Of a stretch of 16,105 nucleotides of DNA, positions 6,056 to 14,493 are shown piece by piece. Numbering within the stretch: position 1 is the stretch's first letter; each line of letters starts with the position of its first letter. The stretch spans positions 1 to 16,105 of the forward strand of contig DAICZK010000019.1 in the NCBI GenBank assembly GCA_027311185.1, written 5' to 3'. The notes under the pieces were generated by a model. The model did no database searches, was not told where the DNA came from, and was given only the letters and a program-made list of their open reading frames with translations. This stretch comes from Sulfuriferula sp. GTDB taxonomy: Bacteria > Pseudomonadota > Gammaproteobacteria > Burkholderiales > Sulfuriferulaceae. The position numbers and the translations under genes were made by a program.

Positions 6056-7111
6056 ATGATACTGACCAAGCTACTATCCATTATTCACGAACGACACAAC
6101 GTCAGCGACATTCATATCTGCGCCGACGAGCCGATTTTCATGCGCAGCCCCAACGGCTATGACGCTTTCGACCAGGAATTCGTGAGCACGGAGGATATCG
6201 GCGAATTTGTTTCCAGCGAAGCCATAGGCGGAAAAAACTGGCGCGGCGATTTAATTGCCCGCGGCGGCAAGCTCGATGGCGCCGTCGACCTGACCGACTC
6301 CCGCATCCGCTACTCGATTTACGAAACAGACGGAATTTTCCACAATATAAACATTGTAATGCGCATTATCCGCAACAGCATCATCCCGATCGAAAACCTG
6401 GGCGGGGGGCAGAATATCCTCAAGGAATCGGTCACCAAAGGCAAAGGCCTGGTGATCATTACCGGCCCCACCGGATCGGGCAAAACCACCACCCTCGCAT
6501 CAATAATAGACCGCATCAATAGCGAGAGATCGTGCCACATCATGACGATCGAAGACCCTATCGAGCACATTCACATCAAGAAAAAGGCAATCATTTCGCA
6601 GCGCGAAGTCGGCACCAATCTCGACAGTTTCGCAAGCGGCATCGAAGGCGCGATGCGACAGCGGCCGGACGTCATCGCGGTGGGCGAACTGCTGGACAGG
6701 GATACCGTCGAAACGCTGTTCCGCGCCGCCGACTCGGGCCATATGGTTCTGGCCACCACGCACGGGCGCAGCGCCAAGGACGTCATCAACCGGCTGCTCG
6801 GCTTCTTCAATGCCGATGAACGTGAACAGCGGCGGCAAGTGCTCGCCTCCTGTCTGACCAGCATCGTGAGCCAGGTGCTCGTACCCTCCGTCAACAAGGA
6901 AGACTGGGTGCTCGCCTCCGAAGTGCTGGTCAATACCCCCGGCGTGCGCTCCATGATCGCAAGCGGTAATCTGACCCAACTCCCCGCCATCATGCAACAG
7001 GGCCGGGTGGACGGCATGAACCTGCTGGGCAACGACCTGTTGCGGCTGGTACGCGAAAACAGAATATCGCTGCAACAGGCGCGCTTGGCTTCTTATGACG
7101 ACAGTATCTAG
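6056..7111 (+). CDS. PilT-like secretion/retraction ATPase, divergent
   Basis: 351 residues from ATG 6056; the open frame further upstream overlaps the barrel gene and is not coding. N-terminal PAS-like part with SDIHIC, typical of PilT-type proteins (S/T-D-L/I-H). Walker A GPTGSGKTTT at 137-146, Asp box TIEDPIEHI at 164-172, Walker B RPDVIAVGELLD at 203-214 and a degenerate His box (GHMVLATTHG, 228-237). The hexameric PilT/PilU/DotB family hydrolyses ATP on the cytoplasmic face to retract type IV pili or drive related machines. The box usually reads GEMRD; here LL replaces MR, though the catalytic Glu (E211) remains. No pilin, PilC or secretin gene is nearby, so it is an orphan or accessory ATPase. 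The only purine-rich site, AGGG at 6033-6036, is far from the start. Confidence 0.82.
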   Translation: MILTKLLSIIHERHNVSDIHICADEPIFMRSPNGYDAFDQEFVSTEDIGEFVSSEAIGGKNWRGDLIARGGKLDGAVDLTDSRIRYSIYETDGIFHNINIVMRIIRNSIIPIENLGGGQNILKESVTKGKGLVIITGPTGSGKTTTLASIIDRINSERSCHIMTIEDPIEHIHIKKKAIISQREVGTNLDSFASGIEGAMRQRPDVIAVGELLDRDTVETLFRAADSGHMVLATTHGRSAKDVINRLLGFFNADEREQRRQVLASCLTSIVSQVLVPSVNKEDWVLASEVLVNTPGVRSMIASGNLTQLPAIMQQGRVDGMNLLGNDLLRLVRENRISLQQARLASYDDSI

Positions 7112-7147
7112 CCCGCACTCTTACCATTGACAAAACTGGGAGTAACC

Positions 7148-7696
7148 ATGAAAAAACAAACTCTGCTTTTTGTATTAGTGATGGCCATATCGGCAGCATC
7201 GGCATACGCAACAACGGTGTCGGGCCCGCTAGCAGGAATGGATAGCACGTCCGGCTATTTAAGCATGCACGAGGACTGGGCCATCCAGGGCGAATCGCCG
7301 GTTTTTGCCAAAAATACGGTAGCCGCCAGGCCGGCAGCAGCGCAAAGCGGCCGTCTGCACATCGCGCAGAATGACGCCGGCAACTATGCCGGCTACAGCA
7401 ACAACGCGACCGGCAACCGCAGCAGAAACACCAACAGAACGTATGTGTCCTATACCAAAACCAACCCCGTCACGCAAAAAGTCTTTGTAGGACGCACCAG
7501 CGGCTTTGGCGACCCGCACAACATCCTCCGGCAGATGGACGCGGCCCACTACATGAACGCCCAAGGCTACGGCCCCGCGCAAATGGACCGGTATTCGACC
7601 AACAAACACGTCATCCGATCACGCGAAATAAATATGGTTAGAACCAACAAGGCCAACAACACCTATGGCAGATCCACCGACGGAATGCAGTGGTGA
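7148..7696 (+). CDS. Small exported protein with GRTSG toxin-like motif
   Basis: 182 residues. GGGAG at 7138-7142 marks the ATG at 7148. A signal peptide is clear: MKKQTLLFVLVMAISAASAYA. Residues 22-95 are Ala, Asn, Ser and Gly-rich and look disordered. From about 98 there is a compact domain: TYVSYTKTNPVTQKVFVGRT, then SGFGDP, an Asp-x-x-His pair (DAAH, 131-134), NAQGYGPAQMD and IRSREIN with E160. This order (Y-x-x-x...YVGRTSG, R-D-x-x-H, G-x-GPA-x-LD, R-G-R-E) recalls, from memory, C-terminal domains of polymorphic toxins, and the VFVGRT part is like the second half of GIY-YIG nucleases. Key basic residues may be lost (RQMD where RRRD would be expected). It starts 36 bases after the PilT-like gene, so the two probably share a transcript. 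Function unproven. Confidence 0.6.
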   Translation: MKKQTLLFVLVMAISAASAYATTVSGPLAGMDSTSGYLSMHEDWAIQGESPVFAKNTVAARPAAAQSGRLHIAQNDAGNYAGYSNNATGNRSRNTNRTYVSYTKTNPVTQKVFVGRTSGFGDPHNILRQMDAAHYMNAQGYGPAQMDRYSTNKHVIRSREINMVRTNKANNTYGRSTDGMQW

Positions 7697-7840
7697 AGAC
7701 AACCCGCGCATCGCGCCCCCGCGCCGTGCAAGGTCATGCGAAGCCGCCCATCCCGAGCGTTTCGCTACATCGGCGACGAGAAATGACAGCTAGCCGTACC
7801 GGAAATGTTCCTGACAGCACGGATAAACCTGCAAGCGAAC

Positions 7841-7869
7841 TTGCGCAACGCCTCCTGCCATAGCACAAT
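7841..7869 (+). promoter_or_regulatory. Possible promoter for nadC
   Basis: TTGCGC (7841-7846) and CACAAT (7864-7869) are separated by exactly 17 bases and lie 36 bases before the nadC start. Both boxes are only partial matches to the sigma-70 consensus. The rest of the 209-base spacer from 7697 shows nothing recognisable. Confidence 0.3.
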
Positions 7870-7905
7870 GCGCCATTGACATGCTGCGCCTGCCGCTCCT
7901 TTCCG

Positions 7906-8739
7906 ATGATAGAAACCACACAGCTCGCCCTGGCCATACACCAGAACGTCACCACCGCGCTGCTCGAAGATATCGCCACCGGCGACCTGACCGCGTTGCT
8001 TATTCCCGCCGATCAGCAGGCCACTGCCCGCGTCACGAGCCGCGAAGAGGCGCTGCTATGCGGCCGCGCTTGGTTTGAAAACAGCTTCCGCCTGCTCGAA
8101 CCGAGTTTCGAGATCAAGTGGTACGCAAACGATGGGGATCGCATCAATGCCGGCCAGGTGCTCTGCGAATTCAGCGGCAACGCCCGCGCCTTGCTCTCGG
8201 CAGAACGCACGGCGATCAATTTTCTGCAAACCCTCTCCGGCACGGCGACCGCCACGCACCGCTTTGCGCAAGCGCTGCAAGGCTCGCCGACTTTGATCAT
8301 GGATACCCGCAAAACCATCCCCGGATTGCGTCTGGCACAAAAATACGCTGTGCTCACAGGCGGCGGCAGCAACCAGCGCATCGGACTGTTTGACGGCATC
8401 CTGATCAAGGAAAACCATATTGCGGCGGCAGGCAGCATCGGCGCAGCGCTCGCCGCCACTCGCCTGGCGACGGCGCCGGTACAAATTGAAGTTGAAAACC
8501 TGAATCAGCTGACCGAAGCGCTCGACGAGGGCGCCAAACTGATCTTGCTCGATAATTTCGACCTCGCCCAACTACGCGCGGCAGTCGCGCTTACGCAAGG
8601 ACGCGCAGTGCTCGAAGCATCGGGCGGCATCGATCTGGCAAGCCTGCGCGCCATTGCCGAGACTGGCGTGCAACGCATATCCATAGGCGCAATCACCAAA
8701 CATCTGCACGCCATCGACCTGTCAATGCGCGTGATTTAA
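7906..8739 (+). CDS. nadC: Nicotinate-nucleotide pyrophosphorylase (quinolinate phosphoribosyltransferase)
   Basis: 277 residues, normal length. It converts quinolinate and PRPP to nicotinate mononucleotide, CO2 and pyrophosphate in de novo NAD synthesis, in the cytoplasm. N-terminal segment EDIATGDLTA is the usual E-D-x-G-x-G-D-x-T motif in slightly altered form. The central hallmark runs from AERTAINFLQTLSGTAT through MDTRKTIPGLRLAQKYAV to GGGSNQRIGLFDGILIKENHI, and ends with EVEN, LLDNF and EASGGI, which are barrel phosphate and metal sites. The Q in SNQR stands where many family members have His; related bacterial enzymes also carry Gln as I recall, so this need not matter. ATG 7906 is chosen over an upstream TTG because MIETTQLALAI begins the family homology. 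The RpfE-type gene starts 35 bases downstream. Confidence 0.95.
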   Translation: MIETTQLALAIHQNVTTALLEDIATGDLTALLIPADQQATARVTSREEALLCGRAWFENSFRLLEPSFEIKWYANDGDRINAGQVLCEFSGNARALLSAERTAINFLQTLSGTATATHRFAQALQGSPTLIMDTRKTIPGLRLAQKYAVLTGGGSNQRIGLFDGILIKENHIAAAGSIGAALAATRLATAPVQIEVENLNQLTEALDEGAKLILLDNFDLAQLRAAVALTQGRAVLEASGGIDLASLRAIAETGVQRISIGAITKHLHAIDLSMRVI

Positions 8740-8774
8740 ATCAGCCGCCGGACGACAGATGCTAAAATGCGCAG

Positions 8775-9797
8775 ATGAACCTCACCCTGTTTATTCCCGG
8801 CCTTATCCCTGTCGCCGAAATGAGTTTGCCGTTGCTGGGCGACTTGCCGGTGCCGGCGCTCACGACTTTGCTGGCGCGAGCCGGGCGTAGCCAGACCCGC
8901 ACTGTTGCCAATCTGGAAGCGGCCTTATGCCAGCGCCTGGGTATTGCGCAACAGCAGGACTGGCCCATCGCGCCCATAACCTTGCTGGCCGACGGCGGCG
9001 TCCCGGCCGAGCATTACTGGCTGCGCGCCGATCCGGTTCATCTGCGCGCTACCCGGGATCAGTTGATGCTGGTCGACAGCGGCGCATTTACCGTCAGCCA
9101 GAACGAAGCCGAGCAATTCGCCCACGCGTTCAACCAGCATTTCCAGAGCGACGGCTACCTGCTCAGCCCCTTGCACCCCAAGCGCTGGTACTTACGGCTA
9201 AACCGACCGCCCCTCATGACGACGAGCAGCGTCAACGCCGTGGCAGGGAAACATATAGAACCCTATCTTCCCCAAGGTAGCGACGGGCTGGCCTGGCATC
9301 GTTTTTACAATGAAATTCAGATGCTGTTTTTCAGCCTGCCGGTGAACGAACTGCGCGAGACGCGCGGCGAACTGCCCATCAATGGCCTGTGGTGCTGGGG
9401 CGGCGGCATCATGCCCGTGGTCAAACCGGCGACCGTTGAGCGACTGTGGGCCAACGACCGCGACGCCCGCGCACTGGCCGCCGCTGCCGGGATAAGCCAT
9501 GCCGACCTGCCTGCCAGCGCCGACGCAATCCGCCTGTCCTCCCTCGTCATTCTGGATGCGCTGACCGGAGCCGCGCAATATGGCGATTACCAGGGCTGGC
9601 GCGAAGCCTTGCTGCAACTCGAAGAACACTGGTTTGCGCCGTTGCTCGCGCGACTCAAATCGGGCAAATTGTCGACACTGCAGATCACTACATTCGATCA
9701 GGGTCATGCCGTCCACTGGCAAGCCGGACGCAGCGACCTGTACAAGCTGTGGCGGCGCGACAGCGCCGCGCAATCATTGACTTTCCCCGCACTCTGA
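8775..9797 (+). CDS. RpfE-type conserved protein of unknown function
   Basis: 340 residues. It resembles betaproteobacterial proteins usually labelled 'regulatory protein, RpfE type', after an uncharacterised member of the Xanthomonas rpf region. The hallmarks are the N-terminal LTLFIPGL, the segment HYWLRADPVHLRATRDQL, and the block FYNEIQMLFFSLPVNELRE followed by GELPINGLWCWGGG near residues 180-218. The last part may form a phosphatase-like or phosphopentomutase-like fold, but I see no convincing metal-ligand set. There is no signal peptide. The gene probably follows nadC on one transcript. Its stop lies only 8 bases from the stop of the convergent aldo/keto reductase gene. Family recognition is fair; the biochemical role is unknown and the regulatory label is historical. 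Confidence 0.75.
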   Translation: MNLTLFIPGLIPVAEMSLPLLGDLPVPALTTLLARAGRSQTRTVANLEAALCQRLGIAQQQDWPIAPITLLADGGVPAEHYWLRADPVHLRATRDQLMLVDSGAFTVSQNEAEQFAHAFNQHFQSDGYLLSPLHPKRWYLRLNRPPLMTTSSVNAVAGKHIEPYLPQGSDGLAWHRFYNEIQMLFFSLPVNELRETRGELPINGLWCWGGGIMPVVKPATVERLWANDRDARALAAAAGISHADLPASADAIRLSSLVILDALTGAAQYGDYQGWREALLQLEEHWFAPLLARLKSGKLSTLQITTFDQGHAVHWQAGRSDLYKLWRRDSAAQSLTFPAL

Positions 9798-9805
9798 GTG
9801 GCCCG

Positions 9806-10954
9806 CTACTCGGTACGCTGATACATCCGCAGGTAGGCCGTTTTCTCCAGTGGCGCCACGCGCGACACCGCCAGCAAGTCTTGCAGGTGCGCCGGGGTGC
9901 TGATCCCGACCAGCGAGGTGCCGACCCCAGGCGTTGAGCGATTAAACTGCAATGCACGCTGAGCGTCGTTTTGCAGCAAAGGCATCGCCTGCACCACCGG
10001 ATCCATGGCCTGCCGGGCCAGATGCCCTTTAAACAGGGTATGGCTCGCCATCAGATAAACACCGAGCTGATGCGCGGCCTGGATTGAAGAACCAATGTTG
10101 CCCTGCCCCGTGGTCTGGCTGAAGCGCGTAAAGCCTTCCTGCATCACCTGATTAAACGGCATTTGCACGACTTTGAACTGGTGCTTGGCCTGATCGTCCT
10201 GCCAGATTGCGCGCGCCGCTTTTTCCGCATGTCCCTGCATGGAGGTGATCGACTGAAACAAGGGATTATCGGTTTCCACCCTAAATCCGTTGAAGGTGGA
10301 AATACCGTAATAACGCAACTTTTTATCTTTTACTGCCTGCTCCAGAACCATGAATACTTTTTCCAGCTTGCGATTAAGCTGGTCTTTGCCGATGGCCGGG
10401 ATGTGCACCTCGGGCTGATCGATCAGAAAAGCATCCAGCGTCGCCACGCCCATCAACTGACGCGATAACTCCAGCTGAAAGCCGATGTATTCAGGGCTGA
10501 TGCAATGCGCCTGAGTCAGGTCCTCCGCCCGGCCCAGACCCTTGGCGACGACCTCGGCCTCAAACCAGGCCGGCAGATTGTCTGGTCGCCCATCGCGGAA
10601 ACTCAGAAATCCGCCCTTGGAAATCAGAAACATCTGTTCGCGCGAGACTCCAGCCTCCATCGCCCGCCGCACGCCAGCGCCCACAGCCGCCGCCGAGCGC
10701 CCGTAGCGGTAATGGGCGCCGGTATCGATCACATTAACGCCGTGAACCAGAGCTTCGGTGACAATATCGACGTATTGCGCATCGATCTCGTCGGTCGGCA
10801 AGCCGGGGAAAGTACCCAGACCCAGCGAAGACAAGCGCAAATGTACGTTGAGAAAATCGCTGTAATGACCGGCAGCACACTCCTTACCAAAAGTGGTCGC
10901 ATAGTGTTTGCTTGCCATCATGCTGCAATGGCCGGGAATTAACGTCGTAGTCAT
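9806..10954 (-). CDS. Aldo/keto reductase family protein lacking the usual catalytic His
   Basis: 382 residues. Barrel-type NAD(P)H-dependent oxidoreductase family. Seen: LGLGTFPG at 43-50; NVIDTGAHYRYGRS with D77 and Y82; FLISKGG with K113; and the cofactor-side end GVGTSLVGISTPAHL. The catalytic tetrad of the family is Asp-Tyr-Lys-His; in this subgroup the His normally sits in a Y-L-H-N-P-E stretch. Here that stretch reads FLIDQPE, so D179 replaces His. Reductase activity may thus be altered or lost. ATG 10954 overlaps the stop of the deacetylase-like gene as ATGA and is the last gene of the ispD operon. An N-terminal extension of about 38 residues precedes the barrel. Substrate unknown. 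Confidence 0.85.
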   Translation of the reverse strand: MTTTLIPGHCSMMASKHYATTFGKECAAGHYSDFLNVHLRLSSLGLGTFPGLPTDEIDAQYVDIVTEALVHGVNVIDTGAHYRYGRSAAAVGAGVRRAMEAGVSREQMFLISKGGFLSFRDGRPDNLPAWFEAEVVAKGLGRAEDLTQAHCISPEYIGFQLELSRQLMGVATLDAFLIDQPEVHIPAIGKDQLNRKLEKVFMVLEQAVKDKKLRYYGISTFNGFRVETDNPLFQSITSMQGHAEKAARAIWQDDQAKHQFKVVQMPFNQVMQEGFTRFSQTTGQGNIGSSIQAAHQLGVYLMASHTLFKGHLARQAMDPVVQAMPLLQNDAQRALQFNRSTPGVGTSLVGISTPAHLQDLLAVSRVAPLEKTAYLRMYQRTE

Positions 10955-12123
10955 GGATTTTTTGCAAAAAATGGATGCTGTTGGATGGAATTGGCCAGGT
11001 CATTAATTTCAGGACGCACGGATGCGCTTGACAGCACGTCGACACGAGAACGAAACAGTTGCTCGAAATGCGGTTCTTCTTCGTCCATATCCCAGTCAAC
11101 CGCGCGCAACGCCGCAACGGCGGCGGGAGGCAAGGCGTCGGGCAGTTCGCGCCCGGATAATAACGCCCATAAGCCGGTCCAGGCGCGCGCAAGCACCAGC
11201 GGATGGTATCCGCCCCCGCCGGTCACCAGCAGTCGCGGCGTGCCGTCATCGTGAGTCGGGCTGGTGTCGATGATGGTCTCGGCGATAGCCAGAAAACCTT
11301 GCGTGGACAAGCCGAGCTTGCCCAGCGGATCGGCAAATATCATATCCGTCCCCGCCTGCAGCACCACGACATCCGGCCTGAAAGCCGCCAGCAGCGGCTG
11401 CCACGCGGCGTCGAACAGCCTGCGGTACTCGGCGTCGTTGGTGTTCAGCGGCAACGGAATATTCAGGCTGCTGTGATTGGCGCGGGCCGTATCGCTCAAT
11501 TGCCCACCCTTGAACGGATAAGCATAACAGCTATCCATGTGCAGCGAAAACGTGAACACCTCGGGATCGTCCGTAAACGCCGCCTCCACCCCGTCGCCGT
11601 GATGGGCGTCGATATCGACATAAAGCACGCGCCATCCTTCGCGACGCAAACGCATCACTCCCAGCACGGTATCGTTGAAATAGCAGAAACCCTGCGCCTG
11701 ATCTGGACGGGCGTGATGCATGCCACCCGCCGGATTGAACCCTATACGACCGCGTACGACTTCCTCCGCCGCTTGAATCGAAGCGCCGGTCGCGGTGGCC
11801 GGAATGGTGAAAAACTGCGCGAAATAGGGATTTTCCAGCGTTCCCAGCTGATGTCGCTGGCGCACGGGATTGCTCACCCGCCCCAAAGCCTCGGCGCGCT
11901 TGAATGCCGAGATGTAGTCAGGCGTATGAAACCATTCCAGCTCGAAATCGGCAGCTTTGCGCGCCGCCACGAATTCCGCTCCGGTCAATGCGCCGTAAGC
12001 GTGTATAAGTTCGGTCGCCAGCGACACGCGCGGGATGGACAAGGGGTGATTGGCGCCGTAAGCCTTGCGCCGGTACTGCGAACCGCCAATATAAGTCGCT
12101 TTGCGGCCCGGTAGCACGCTCAT
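10951..12123 (-). CDS. Class II histone-deacetylase-like (AcuC-like) zinc hydrolase
   Basis: 390 residues from ATG 12123, which overlaps the ispF stop as ATGA; a start 12 codons earlier would lie inside ispF. Arginase/deacetylase fold: the His pair in [20 protein letters not shown] (H136, H137), zinc ligands D172 and H174 in [10 protein letters not shown], the third Asp in [10 protein letters not shown], and the catalytic Tyr loop [13 protein letters not shown]. All catalytic residues appear present, so it should be active. Bacterial members (AcuC and acetylpolyamine amidohydrolases) remove acetyl groups from proteins such as acetyl-CoA synthetase, or from polyamines; the substrate cannot be told here. 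It lies between the isoprenoid genes and the aldo/keto reductase with overlaps on both sides, so it is co-translated with them. acuC is avoided as a symbol because orthology is unproven. Confidence 0.92.
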   Translation of the reverse strand: MSVLPGRKATYIGGSQYRRKAYGANHPLSIPRVSLATELIHAYGALTGAEFVAARKAADFELEWFHTPDYISAFKRAEALGRVSNPVRQRHQLGTLENPYFAQFFTIPATATGASIQAAEEVVRGRIGFNPAGGMHHARPDQAQGFCYFNDTVLGVMRLRREGWRVLYVDIDAHHGDGVEAAFTDDPEVFTFSLHMDSCYAYPFKGGQLSDTARANHSSLNIPLPLNTNDAEYRRLFDAAWQPLLAAFRPDVVVLQAGTDMIFADPLGKLGLSTQGFLAIAETIIDTSPTHDDGTPRLLVTGGGGYHPLVLARAWTGLWALLSGRELPDALPPAAVAALRAVDWDMDEEEPHFEQLFRSRVDVLSSASVRPEINDLANSIQQHPFFAKNP

Positions 12124-12620
12124 GGCTGGGCCATCGCCGCAAGCGATTGTAAAATGCACACGGCTTCAGCGGCGATGCCTTCGCCTCGTCCGGCAAAGCC
12201 CAGCTTTTCAGTGGTCGTCGCCTTGACGTTCACCGCGCTGACGGGGACGCCCAGATCGGCGGCAATGTGGTTTTGCATGGTCGCAATATGCGGTGCCATT
12301 TTCGGCGCCTGCGCAATGATGGTGCTATCGAGATTGGCCAGCCGGTAACCTTGCAATGCAACCAGACGCGCCACCTCGCGCAATAACTGACGGCTGTCGA
12401 TATTGTGATAACGCGCGTCGGTATCGGGAAAATGCCGCCCTATGTCGCCCAGACCCGCAGCGCCGAGCAGCGCGTCGCAAATGGCGTGCAGCAACACGTC
12501 GGCATCCGAATGCCCTGCCAGACCGAGCGGATGCGGAATATGCACGCCGCCGATAATCAGTTTGCGCTGCGGCGCAAAAGCATGCACGTCAAGACCGTGC
12601 CCGATACGAAAATTAGTCAT
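12120..12620 (-). CDS. ispF: 2-C-methyl-D-erythritol 2,4-cyclodiphosphate synthase
   Basis: 166 residues, normal length. It forms the cyclic diphosphate with release of CMP, the fifth step of the MEP isoprenoid pathway, as a cytoplasmic trimer. Zinc ligands are D11 and H13 (GHGLDVHAF) and H45 in [22 protein letters not shown] and [20 protein letters not shown] are the remaining signatures. The start overlaps the end of ispD by 8 bases and the stop overlaps the deacetylase-like gene by 4, so all are probably translated together. Confidence 0.97.
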   Translation of the reverse strand: MTNFRIGHGLDVHAFAPQRKLIIGGVHIPHPLGLAGHSDADVLLHAICDALLGAAGLGDIGRHFPDTDARYHNIDSRQLLREVARLVALQGYRLANLDSTIIAQAPKMAPHIATMQNHIAADLGVPVSAVNVKATTTEKLGFAGRGEGIAAEAVCILQSLAAMAQP

Positions 12621-13347
12621 TGAGCAGGATTCCAGACTGGTCCAACATGAGTTGTAAGCGGATTCGTTCGATAATGGAGTCGGCCATACTCAGATCGTTC
12701 GGGAAAGTTACCTTGAAATTGCTCGCGTCAGCCTTCACCAGCAACGGCGCATGCCCGAGCGCTTCCATCGCGCTCGCCTCGTCGGTCGGAGCCGAAGCCG
12801 CAGTCGCAGTCGAATCCAACGCCTGCGACAATAGCCCGTGACGAAACATCTGCGGGGTTTGCGCTTGCCACAATCCGTCGCGCGGCTCGGTACTGCTGAC
12901 CCGGTTCTCGCTCCCGCCTCGTTTCAGTGTGTCGGCCAGCGGAATCGCCAGCAAACCGCCCACCGCGTCGTCGCCGACGCTATCGAGCAAGCGGTCGACC
13001 AGAGCGCCGGTCAGGCAAGGGCGCGCCGCATCATGCACCAGAACCCAGTCCCGCTCCGCCACGCGCATCTCCGCCAGACCATTGCCTACGCTGGCAGCAC
13101 GCGTCGCACCACCGCAGCGCAATACCACCAGCTTGTCGCCGAATTCGCTCCAGTCGAAATGTTCCCAATGCGTATCTTGTGCCGACAGCACAACGAAAAC
13201 CCGCGTGATTCTGGACGACGCCGCCAGCGCGCGCACCGCGTAATAAATCATCGGGCGTCCCGCAATCTCCAGATATTGTTTGGGTAACGCCGTGCCCATA
13301 CGCATCCCCGTACCGGCGGCGGGAATCAGTCCAAAATAACCATCCAT
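12613..13347 (-). CDS. ispD: 2-C-methyl-D-erythritol 4-phosphate cytidylyltransferase
   Basis: 244 residues from ATG 13347; a frame open 24 codons further upstream adds residues outside family homology. It transfers CMP from CTP to MEP, third step of the MEP pathway. Nucleotide-binding start [14 protein letters not shown] with R16, then PKQYLEI with K23; later [31 protein letters not shown] and FKVTFPNDL. Every signature of the family is present. It is the first gene of the four-gene minus-strand operon with ispF, the deacetylase-like gene and the aldo/keto reductase. Promoter probably lies in the 159 bases shared with divergent moaA. Confidence 0.96.
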   Translation of the reverse strand: MDGYFGLIPAAGTGMRMGTALPKQYLEIAGRPMIYYAVRALAASSRITRVFVVLSAQDTHWEHFDWSEFGDKLVVLRCGGATRAASVGNGLAEMRVAERDWVLVHDAARPCLTGALVDRLLDSVGDDAVGGLLAIPLADTLKRGGSENRVSSTEPRDGLWQAQTPQMFRHGLLSQALDSTATAASAPTDEASAMEALGHAPLLVKADASNFKVTFPNDLSMADSIIERIRLQLMLDQSGILLND

Positions 13348-13433
13348 ACTCGGCCCATCATCTAAAATCCAAAACCTGTTGCGACCAACTCGCCGGATAC
13401 TATTATTTGAGACTAACAATCCCGGCGACCGCG

Positions 13434-13462
13434 TTGCTTAATGTGAGAATTAGGATTATATT
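13434..13462 (+). promoter_or_regulatory. Candidate sigma-70 promoter of moaA
   Basis: TTGCTT (13434-13439) and TATATT (13457-13462) are 17 bases apart, in the divergent spacer between ispD and moaA. The -10 box matches 5 of 6 consensus positions, the -35 box 3 of 6. It predicts an untranslated leader of about 38 bases before ATG 13507, too short for a molybdenum-cofactor riboswitch. Confidence 0.4.
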
Positions 13463-13506
13463 CCAAATAACCCCTGCTCTCCGCCCTTTTATACCGCGTG
13501 CCCGCC

Positions 13507-14493
13507 ATGCCAAATGCGCCCGTCCTAACTGACACATTCGGTCGCCATATCGAATATATCAGGCTCTCCGTCACCGATCGGTGCGACCTGCGCTGCAACT
13601 ACTGCATGCCTGAAGATTTTCGCGACTTCGAAGAACCGAAAGACTGGCTTAATTTCGACGAAATCGAACGCCTGCTCGGCGCTTTTGCGCGACTGGGCCT
13701 CGCGCGGGTGCGACTGACCGGCGGCGAACCCCTGCTGCGCCGCCACTTGCCGCAATTGGCGCAACGCATTGCCAGCATTCCCGGCATCGAAGACCTGTCT
13801 CTGTCGACCAACGCCACGCAGCTCGACAAACACGCCGTGGCGCTGAAGGCGGCGGGCGTAACGCGTCTCAACGTCAGCCTCGATTCCTTGCGCCCGGAAC
13901 GCATCAAGACCATTACCAAACGCGATGTTTTGCCAGATATTCTGAACGGACTGGCGCATGCCAAACAAGCCGGACTGGCCCCCATCAAAATCAATATGGT
14001 CGCCATGCGCGGCACCAACGACGACGAGATCGAGGACATGGTCGGATTTTGCATGGAGCATGGTTTTATTCTACGCCTGATCGAAACCATGCCTATCGGC
14101 AAAACCGGGCGCAATACCGCATACATGGATCTGCAACCCGTCAAGGCCATGCTCGCATCGCGTTTCGGCCTGATTGACGCGGCGTTTCCCGGCGGCGGCC
14201 CTGCGCGCTACCTGGCCACGCCCGACGGCAGGTTTTCCGTAGGCTTCATCACCCCCATTTCGCAACATTTCTGCGCCACCTGCAACCGTGTTCGGCTATC
14301 GGTCGACGGCACGCTGTATTTATGCCTGGGGCAGGAAAACAAATTCGAATTCCGTCCATTGCTGCGCGACGGCGCGACCGATTGCGAGCTCGATGACGCT
14401 ATCCGCCTCGCTATCACCTACAAACCCGAGCGCCACGAGTTTCTCGAACAGCCCGACAAAATCGTGCGTTTCATGTCCATGACCGGCGGTTGA
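13507..14493 (+). CDS. moaA: GTP 3',8-cyclase (molybdenum cofactor synthesis)
   Basis: 328 residues from ATG 13507; GTG 13498 is an alternative three codons upstream, and neither has a good ribosome site. A radical-SAM enzyme that turns GTP into 3',8-cyclo-7,8-dihydro-GTP, the first step of molybdopterin synthesis, with MoaC. Seen: the SAM cluster C26-x3-C30-x2-C33 (DRCDLRCNYC), LTGGEPLLRR, STNAT, NVSLDSL, and the second [4Fe-4S] site HFCATCNRVRL plus C in LYLCLG (C-x2-C-x13-C). The C-terminal MSMTGG ends in the double glycine needed for activity. It is complete and monocistronic here; no other moa gene is in view. A need for Mo cofactor suits a cell with nitrate reductase or similar enzymes. 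Confidence 0.96.
   Translation: MPNAPVLTDTFGRHIEYIRLSVTDRCDLRCNYCMPEDFRDFEEPKDWLNFDEIERLLGAFARLGLARVRLTGGEPLLRRHLPQLAQRIASIPGIEDLSLSTNATQLDKHAVALKAAGVTRLNVSLDSLRPERIKTITKRDVLPDILNGLAHAKQAGLAPIKINMVAMRGTNDDEIEDMVGFCMEHGFILRLIETMPIGKTGRNTAYMDLQPVKAMLASRFGLIDAAFPGGGPARYLATPDGRFSVGFITPISQHFCATCNRVRLSVDGTLYLCLGQENKFEFRPLLRDGATDCELDDAIRLAITYKPERHEFLEQPDKIVRFMSMTGG

Noticed and set aside
8356..8382. Gln in place of His in the NadC G-G-G-x-N-H-R motif
   Set aside because: I recall Gln in related proteobacterial enzymes, so probably normal variation rather than a lost active site.
11203..12114. 303-codon plus-strand open frame opposite the deacetylase-like gene
   Set aside because: Opposite a gene with full catalytic motifs; Arg, His and Gln-rich shadow sequence with no known domain.
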